Shown: positions 58,144-64,000 of the stretch, one piece after another
Layout of the letters: the number at the start of each line of letters is the position of its first letter
Numbering within the stretch: position 1 is the first letter of the stretch
From: Cyclaneusma minus
Taxonomy: Eukaryota; Ascomycota; Leotiomycetes; Marthamycetales; Marthamycetaceae
NCBI GenBank assembly: GCA_037179335.1
Contig: JAKZHN010000026.1
Span: 1 to 64,000, forward strand
Direction of reading: 5' to 3'
DNA length: 64,000 bases
Position numbers and translations under genes: made by a program
Notes under the pieces: generated by a model
The model's database searches: none
What the model saw: the letters and a program-made list of their open reading frames with translations, nothing else
Told to the model about the DNA's origin: nothing

Positions 58144-58148
58144 ATTGG
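58144..58148 (-). promoter_or_regulatory. CCAAT box just upstream of hapX
   Basis: On the hapX strand CCAATCA lies 21 bp before the start codon. CCAAT is the site of the Hap2/3/5 complex that HapX partners. Its closeness to the ATG suggests it is in the 5' UTR, so function is uncertain. A CCAAT box alone is common by chance. Confidence 0.35.
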
Positions 58149-58359
58149 CCGCGAGGAGGTGGCAGCTTGTCGAGCTGTGTAGGGACGGAGGCTCTCGCAA
58201 CAAGACTCGACTCTATGCTCGAGGCAGCGGCGCACTGGGGCGTCTCACATAGATATGCATCCAGGACAATACTTTACTTGCTCAATCGGCCCCATGAGTC
58301 GCGAAAGTGTACATGTAGCAAAAAGCGGTGCTTGGCGTCTTCTTCCGCCAAATCATACG

Positions 58360-58382
58360 ATCAGATTAGATGGATCTGATAA
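58360..58382 (+). promoter_or_regulatory. Tandem SreA-type GATA sites in the hapX promoter
   Basis: ATCTGATAA at 58374-58382 matches the fungal iron-GATA consensus ATCWGATAA exactly. ATCAGATTA at 58360-58368 matches with one change, on the same strand, 14 bp away start to start. They lie about 240-260 bp upstream of hapX in the divergent hapX/COG2 promoter. SreA-type factors repress hapX under iron sufficiency in aspergilli, so the arrangement fits that circuit. Confidence 0.7.
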
Positions 58383-58669
58383 GGAGAGAGCCAGTCAGAG
58401 AGAAAACTTGACAAACCATGTGGGGCTCCGGCGTGTTTCTCCGAAAACGGCGTCATCGGATCCTGGGGAGAGCGTCCGTGCATAGCGGCATACATGTATG
58501 TTGTGCTTGCACGGAACATGAAGGTCGGCCGAAGCTTCAGAAAAGACTCAACTGCTCCTGCCACGTGACCTACCCTCAAAACACCCTCGTGACCGACAGT
58601 CGCGCATCTTGTGGTTGACTGGTGTCGGTGCAGCCAGAAAACACTCAGCATCGCCGCAACGCGCCCAAC

Positions 58670-59524
58670 ATGAGCAAATTCTACTTCGCCAGCGACTCGG
58701 GCAACGTTTCCGAAGCAGACGACGAAGACAACCTCCCCTATCCGCAGGCGCTCCCCCGCAGCGACTTTCTAGCCCCGGACTTCGATGCCACAAGCTATTT
58801 GTCCACTCTCTCCAATCGCCACCAAACCCTTGAAGACCTCCGCTCAGACCTGCGTGAGCGCTCACAGCTGCTCTCCAAGGAGCTGCTAGACCTCGTCAAC
58901 ACCAACTACGAGCAGTTTCTGAGCCTGGGATCTGATCTCAGGGGCGGCGAGGAGAAGATCGAGGATGTCCGGGTTGGCTTACTGGGCTTCAAGAGGGGCG
59001 CGGAAGACGTCAGGTCGAAGGTGAGAGAGCGGCAGCTGGAGGTTGGCGCTTTGATCGAGCAGAAGAAAACGGTGGGGAGGGAGATTGTCTTAGGACGGAA
59101 GCTCTTGGAGCTCGATTCACGCCTGGAAGAGCTTGAGGGAAGGCTCATGGTCTCGTCACTGGGACGGAGTGCTAATGGCAACGACGACGCGCCCTGGAGT
59201 GAAAGCGACGATGACGGCGAAGAAGACGATTATGCTCTGGAGGGTGTCACAGGAGCGCGAAAGTTGCAGAGGCTGGCTAGAGAGTACCAGCACATCTGTC
59301 ATCTGATGGCATCGATCGGCATGGACCATCCGTTTGTCCAGGGGCAGGAGTCGAGGGTCATGCGATTGAGGAATACTCTATTGCTCGACCTAAGCACATC
59401 TCTCAAGCAAGCGAAGAGCGACACACGGCTAGACAGCACAAGATTAGTCAAGGTGCTGGAAGTGTACCGGGAGATGAACGAAAGTGCAGAGGCTGTCAAG
59501 GCCCTGCGTGGACTGAAGTCTTGA
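58670..59524 (+). CDS. COG2: Conserved oligomeric Golgi complex subunit 2
   Basis: Single exon, 284 residues. Cog2 belongs to lobe A of the COG tethering complex for retrograde Golgi traffic. The start MSKFYFASDSGN, the LPRSDFLAPDFDATSYLSTL motif and SQLLSKELLDLVNTNYEQFL are characteristic of the Cog2 N-terminal domain. Extended helices (VRVGLLGFKRGAEDVRSKV, ARKLQRLAREYQHICHL) fit the coiled-coil tether. Filamentous fungal Cog2 is short compared with the animal protein, as here. ATG 58670 is the only in-frame ATG before the conserved start. Confidence 0.93.
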   Translation: MSKFYFASDSGNVSEADDEDNLPYPQALPRSDFLAPDFDATSYLSTLSNRHQTLEDLRSDLRERSQLLSKELLDLVNTNYEQFLSLGSDLRGGEEKIEDVRVGLLGFKRGAEDVRSKVRERQLEVGALIEQKKTVGREIVLGRKLLELDSRLEELEGRLMVSSLGRSANGNDDAPWSESDDDGEEDDYALEGVTGARKLQRLAREYQHICHLMASIGMDHPFVQGQESRVMRLRNTLLLDLSTSLKQAKSDTRLDSTRLVKVLEVYREMNESAEAVKALRGLKS

Positions 59525-59660
59525 TTCTCCACCAACGAAGCATGTGGCATTGTAGCGAAGGAGTTTGGGGGCATGGCATGGCAGAAGCGCGTCTTCGGGC
59601 TCAGGGCACAAAGAGACTTGCCGCAAGTCTATAGTACAATATATTGGTATTCTACACATC

Positions 59661-60627
59661 CTACGAAGTCGACAGCTCACGTGGAGTTATCTTTGACTTC
59701 GGGTCCCTGAACTGCCCATTCAAACTGAAGCCCGGACCGTTTGTAGAGCTCAAAACCACCTCCGCAATCTCCTTGCTGATTTTGTCACTCAGCTGCGCCA
59801 TATCCAGCTTGATCGCGTCCATGAAAGCCTTGATGTTGCGTTGCATCTCTTCTGGTGTAAAGCCCAGCTGTCCTATAGCCATCCGTACCACGCCCAACTT
59901 CTCCCTGTATTCAGCAGCACCCACCATCTGCTTTACTGCGGCCGCCGGATCCTTGACCACTGTACCATTCTTTGCACTAGGCATCAAGCCCCTAGGACCA
60001 AGAATGCGACCCAGACCAGCCTTGTTCATCTTGGCGACGGAATCTTGCTGGGCCAAGCATCGGTCAAACTCGATGCGCCCATCCTTGACAGCTTCGAACA
60101 CTTCTTCCTCGCCAACCAGAACAGCTCCGGCGGCAATAGCATCTTTTGCGTACTTCGAGTCGGGGGGACAAATGACGCATATCCGCTGGTCGGTATGAAC
60201 GGGATGGGGCAGGCGCAGTCGATTCCGGACGACGGGACCGTTCTTTAGAGACTTGAGCTTGACGTGGAGTTCATACTTGGACGATGTCGGATTTCGGCCA
60301 ACCTCGGCGGCTCTGAGATATCTGTCGTGGTTTGCATGAGCAGTTTGTCCGGGCCGGTCTGGCTGAGGCCACTTACCGCATGGCATCGCAGAGAGAAAAC
60401 TGGTCAGCATCCTTCAAATCGTACTGTATGTAGTGCTTCCTCTCCTTCCGCTTCTTGGTGGGTTCGTTCTTTTTCTTGCCCTTCTGGGGATTTGCGCCTG
60501 CGCCTCCAGCATGGCGAACCTGGATTGCGGGCAGGAGAAAGGCGGCTGGAGAGTGTGGCCGCAGGGTCCTCGTCGAAGATAGGCGTAACTTGCTCAATTG
60601 AGCCATACACGGCTTCAGCGACGCCAT
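59661..60627 (-). CDS. MRPL1: Mitochondrial ribosomal protein uL1m
   Basis: Two exons, coding order 60627-60377 and 60321-59661, with a 55-nt intron, giving 303 residues. The N-terminus (MASLKPCMAQLSKLRLSSTR) looks like a mitochondrial presequence, and a lysine-rich region (KGKKKNEPTKKRKERKHY) follows. L1 features are AAEVGRNPTSSKYELHVKLK, RICVICPP, GRILGPRGLMPSAKNGTVV and ISKEIAEVVLSSTNGPG. uL1 binds 23S-type rRNA in the L1 stalk of the large subunit. Splicing restores CDAMRYLRAAEVG. It is divergent from the glutamyl-tRNA synthetase gene, with 286 bp between start codons. Confidence 0.95.
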
Positions 60628-60913
60628 GTTGGGATGGCTTTTTCGTCGAGCAGCACCACGACGTTCAGACAGTTCCTATGGCGCGCTCCAGAAGTTCGGG
60701 TGCAGGATTAATATAAACGCCGTGACACCGAAGTGCCATCGGACCGGTGAATCAATCTACCGGTCCGGCAGTGCCAGACTGGAATTGAAGCGGGCCGCCG
60801 CACAGCTCAGACCCCGCCAAATACTTGAGAGGGGCGCTTGGTGAAATTGTGACTGCAACCAGACTTGACATCTATCTCTCTCTCCCTCTCCTTCGCAGCT
60901 CACCCCGCCCACC
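60628..60913. promoter_or_regulatory. Divergent promoter, MRPL1 and GluRS
   Basis: 286 bp between two translation genes. A pyrimidine tract (ATCTATCTCTCTCTCCCTCT) ends in TTCGCAG at about 60892-60898, just before the GluRS ATG. It could be a 5' UTR intron acceptor or a normal CT-rich core promoter. Confidence 0.6.
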
Positions 60914-62843
60914 ATGAAGGACGAAACGGTCTCGCAGCTGGCGACTGGCTTGTCTGCAACGGACTTCAAGTCTCTGGAGCCCCATCTCGCCCAATTGGAC
61001 AAGCATCTGACCCTGCGAACCTACATTGGCGGATATTCCCTGACCGACGCTGATGCGAAGCTATGGCTCGCCCTTCGAAACAATAAGATCGCCTACGCTG
61101 CTATTAGGAAAGGCAGCTTGGCGAGCTTGACCAGATGGTTTGCCTACATCGAAGCAGCACATCCCGAGATCTGGGAGCAGATCAAGGCCAAGGAGGATGC
61201 CGAGAAGGCAAAGAAGGCGTCCCTGAGCAAGGCGGGTGCCAGTTACAACATTGCACTCCAGGATACCGAGAAGGGCGTCGTCACAAGATTCCCGCCCGAG
61301 CCTTCGTAAGAACTGTTCATCCGTGGACTTGCAGGCGAGCTAACAGTTTGGCAGTGGCTACCTGCACATTGGCCACGCCAAGGCAGCTCTGCTGAACGAC
61401 TATTTTGCCCACGAGCTGTACAAAGGCACGCTGATCCTCCGATTCGACGACACAAACCCTTCGAAAGAGAAGCAGGAATTCCAAGATGCCATCGTCGAGG
61501 ACTTGGCCCTCATGGGCATCAAACCGGACAAGACGAGCTACACTAGCGATCATTTCGAGCACCTCCACGACGAATGTATCCGCATGATCAAGGAGGGTCA
61601 CGCATACGCAGATGACACCGAGCAGGAAGAGATGCGCAAATTCAGAATGGAGGGCATTGCCAGCAAGCGTCGTGATCGTCCGGTCGAGGAAAGTCTGGCG
61701 GTCTTCGAGGAAATGAAGAAGGGCACTGAGGAGGGCCTCAGGAACTGTATTCGAGCCAAGATGTCCGTTGACAACCCGAACAAAGCTATGCGAGATCCGG
61801 TCATCTACAGGTGCAATCTTTTGCCGCACCATCGGACTGGGGATACCTGGAAAGTTTACCCTACCTACGATTTCGCCTGCCCCATTGTCGATGCTTTGGA
61901 GGGGGTAACGCATGCTCTCAGAACGACCGAGTATGCCGACCGAAACCCTCAATACCAATGGTTCATCGATACCATGAAGCTGCGCCAGGTCCACATGTGG
62001 GACTTCGCGCGAATGAACTTCATCTGCACGTTCCTGTCGAAGCGCAAACTGACCAAGCTTGTCGACGCTGGAAACGTTTGGGGCTGGGACGATCCTCGCA
62101 TGCCCACTATTCGCGGTGTTAGACGACGAGGAATGACCATCCCCGCCCTGCGTGATTACATTCTCAAGCAAGGTCCCAGCCGAAACATTGTCAACATGGA
62201 CTGGACCATGTTTTGGGCTGCCAACAAGAAAGTGATTGATCCGATCGCTCCACGTCATACTGCTATCGACAAGAACCTTCTGGTGCCAGCAACTATCCTA
62301 GGCGGCCCCGAAAAGGCATACACGGAAGACAAGCCGAAGCACGGCAAGAACCTTGAGATCGGCACGAAGAAGGTCGCCTATAGCAGCAAGATCATTCTGG
62401 ACCAGGAAGATGTCAAGCTCTTCAAGCAAGACGAGGAAATCACGCTCATGAACTGGGGAAATGCCATCGTGCGCAAGATCATAGGATCCAGCCCTATCAC
62501 CGGTCTTGAGCTCGAGTTGCACCTGGCAGGTGACGTCAAGAAGACGGAGAAGAAGGTGACTTGGCTCTCTACCGACGGCCAAGAGCTGGTAGACACCGAG
62601 TGTTATGACTTCGACTACCTGATTACGAAGGACAAACTTGAGGAGGATGACAACTGGGAGGACTTCCTGAACCCCAACACGCTGACCAAGACCGACGCGC
62701 TGTGTGATGAGAATGTGAAGCACCTGAAGGTGGATGATATCATTCAGTTGGAGAGGAAGGGATACTTTAGGGTTGACAAGGCGTATGATGGCAAGAACCC
62801 TGTTGTGTTGTTCGGCATACCCACTGGCAAAGCTGGCAAATAG
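60914..62843 (+). CDS. GUS1: Cytosolic glutamyl-tRNA synthetase
   Basis: Two exons: 60914-61305 and 61355-62843, with a 49-nt intron, giving 626 residues. Class I synthetase charging tRNA-Glu. An N-terminal GST-like domain (about 1-105) precedes the catalytic core. The HIGH motif is in GYLHIGHAKAALLN (132-145), right at the splice junction. The KMSKS equivalent LSKRKLTKLV starts at 358. YPTYDFACPIVDALEGVTHA and WGWDDPRMPTIRGVRRRG are GlxRS signatures. The C-terminal anticodon-binding beta barrel runs about 430-620. The eukaryotic type is clear, not the bacterial mitochondrial type. It is somewhat shorter than yeast Gus1 at the N-terminus. Confidence 0.96.
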
Positions 62844-63148
62844 GAGGCGTAAGTGAGATATAAAATAGATAGCAAAAAGACTTGTCGCTGTTGACATGCC
62901 GATCTCTTGATACCGTATGGTCATGAATTGACCATGTATCTGCTTTTGGGGAGCTAATAGCCACGTGTTGCGGTGACTGTCAGGATCATGGAAATATTCA
63001 TTGCTTTATTTGTCTCCGTAAGAAATACGACTAGAGGCGCTCTCCAAAGGATTAAGGAAATTTCGGCCGTCAATGTGTCGTTATTCCCCCTTACATAGTG
63101 CCTGATAAGCGACCATATTATAACCTCGGGGGCGCTAGCTTTGTATTC
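62844..63148. other. Convergent intergenic region
   Basis: About 0.3 kb between converging genes. It is AT-rich, with no protein-like frame. It should hold both 3' UTRs. Confidence 0.6.
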
Positions 63149-64000
63149 TCAACGTGGAAACTCAGTCCCTTTCACAGTCTCAAAAGCCTTTACAACATCA
63201 TGCTCATACAGCCAGGCAGTATTTGAGCCCTTCGCCGCCCTCGCCCTCAGCTGCTCATCAGTCTCCACAATCCCAGCTGCCATTTTCTCAGCCTTTGCCA
63301 TATTAATAGCGTGCACGATCTTCAGTAGGCGATCAGAATGCGGTTTTCTCGTGGCTTCGTACATTTTCAACGCCCGCTTAATCTGCTCAGCACTTGGCTT
63401 GCGAGTACTTGTTGCCGGATAGATGGAGTTGACGGCGAGGTAGAAAGCATATGCATCGTCAATGGCTAGGGACCCCCCAGTGCCAAAGGCGCCTCCCTGG
63501 GGGTGGGCGGCGTCCCCGATCAGTGTCACGCGGTCTTCGAAGACCCAGGTGGAAAGAGGGCTGCCATAGTAGATTGGGTAGTACCGGACCTCGGGGGTTA
63601 CTTCTGTAAGGCGTTTGACTACTGGGTGCCAGTCCTGGTGTGTCGACGGATGCTTGTGAGCGAGATAGTATGCGGGCAGAGGCACCTAGGAAGGGAAACT
63701 TACAGCGTATGTGTCTCGCAGAAGCTCTACTTTAGCTGCTTCGTCCCAATGTACTATGTCTCTGAGCGGGGCTTGCGGATCTTTAGGGTTGGCTGGGATG
63801 CTCCCGAGGATTGCGAAGGTGTTCTTTCCTAGCCGCGATGCAAAGAAGGTGTTGGTGGGGCTCCACCAGAAGGCTGAATCTTTGGGAAGGTCGGGGATTG
63901 CATCGGTGACGGAGGCATCGAAGACACCGCGAAGGGCTGTAAGTCCACTCCATTTCAGTTCGTAACCATGCACAAATGTATTTCTCACATGCTACGGACA
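63149..64000 (-). CDS. FAD-dependent monooxygenase, C-terminal part (cut by window edge)
   Basis: Partial gene: exons (coding order) from beyond 64000 to 63704, then 63634-63149, with a 69-nt intron. The DG/GD motif of group A flavin monooxygenases is present as RVTLIGDAAHPQGGAFGTGG, followed by the typical LAIDDAYAFYLAV helix. PALRDIVHWDEAAK-like and DWHPVVKRLTEVT segments match salicylate hydroxylase-like enzymes. These use FAD and NAD(P)H to hydroxylate aromatic or other substrates. The N-terminal FAD-binding GxGxxG lies outside the window. Substrate and start cannot be given. Confidence 0.85.

Larger units (their letters stand above)
58124..58669. promoter_or_regulatory. Divergent promoter region of hapX and COG2
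   Basis: 546 bp shared by two divergently transcribed genes. Besides the GATA pair and the CCAAT box it has TACATGTA-type motifs at about 58306 and 58491. No coding sequence is supported. A shared promoter does not prove that COG2 is iron regulated. Confidence 0.7.

Noticed and set aside
1..64000. tRNA, rRNA or CRISPR features
   Set aside because: No B-box-like GGTTCGA word in intergenic DNA with a matching cloverleaf, no rRNA-like segment and no regularly spaced repeats were seen by eye. A tRNAscan or Infernal run would be decisive.

Overview
This window is nuclear DNA of a filamentous ascomycete (Pezizomycotina). The evidence is short phase-consistent spliceosomal introns of mostly 44-95 nt with CTAAC/CTGAC-like branch sites, about one gene per 2.5-3 kb on both strands, and a gene set typical of moulds: nmrA, hapX, PTR2, secreted GH79 and GMC enzymes, a glutaminase A-like enzyme, and a CYP52-type P450 remnant. 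I could not fix the class or genus. Exon coordinates were derived by hand from reading frame, splice sites and family conservation, so boundaries are predictions.

Layout: 1-126 is a 9-bp AT tandem repeat that opens an AT-rich gene-free block to about 480. At 2-8 kb lie a nitrogen-metabolite-repression regulator (nmrA) and a POT/PTR2 peptide transporter. At 8.6-13.2 kb are two secreted enzymes on the minus strand, a GH79 glycosidase and a 9-exon GMC oxidoreductase. From 14.1 to 33 kb there is mostly housekeeping: mitochondrial beta-ketoacyl synthase, Cdc37, Lcl2, a four-TM protein with a proline-rich tail, PP1 inhibitor-2 (Glc8), a 4EHP-class eIF4E, a secreted glutaminase A-like protein, signal peptidase subunit Spc3 and a Pmp3-family proteolipid. 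From 34.5 to 44 kb are Cdc24 (Cdc42 GEF), Vps60 (ESCRT-III) and a SAPS-family Sit4-associated protein. From 44.2 to 45.8 kb are an unrecognised acidic Ser-rich gene and a small ORF.

A disturbed island occupies about 46.3-49.9 kb. It holds a 5'-truncated P450 joined head-to-head to a TPR fragment, a decayed second copy of the P450 3' end, a perfect 10-bp inverted repeat, and a divergent eEF1A-like G-domain gene whose GTPase motifs are lost. The right part returns to conserved genes: a 1756-codon protein with a RasGAP-like stretch and a Sel1-like end, the iron regulator hapX, COG2, mitochondrial ribosomal protein L1, cytosolic glutamyl-tRNA synthetase, and the 3' part of an FAD monooxygenase cut by the window edge.

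Functional links: nmrA and PTR2 both belong to nitrogen supply and its control. Several gene pairs are divergent with short shared promoters (CDC37/LCL2, hapX/COG2, MRPL1/GluRS). The hapX promoter carries a perfect and a near-perfect SreA-type GATA site, which fits the known iron circuit. The most unusual sequence-level observations are two probable GC-AG introns (CDC37, eIF4E-like), the eEF1A-like gene with a locally compensated frame shift, and the P450/TPR rearrangement. I found no tRNA, rRNA, CRISPR array or intact transposon.
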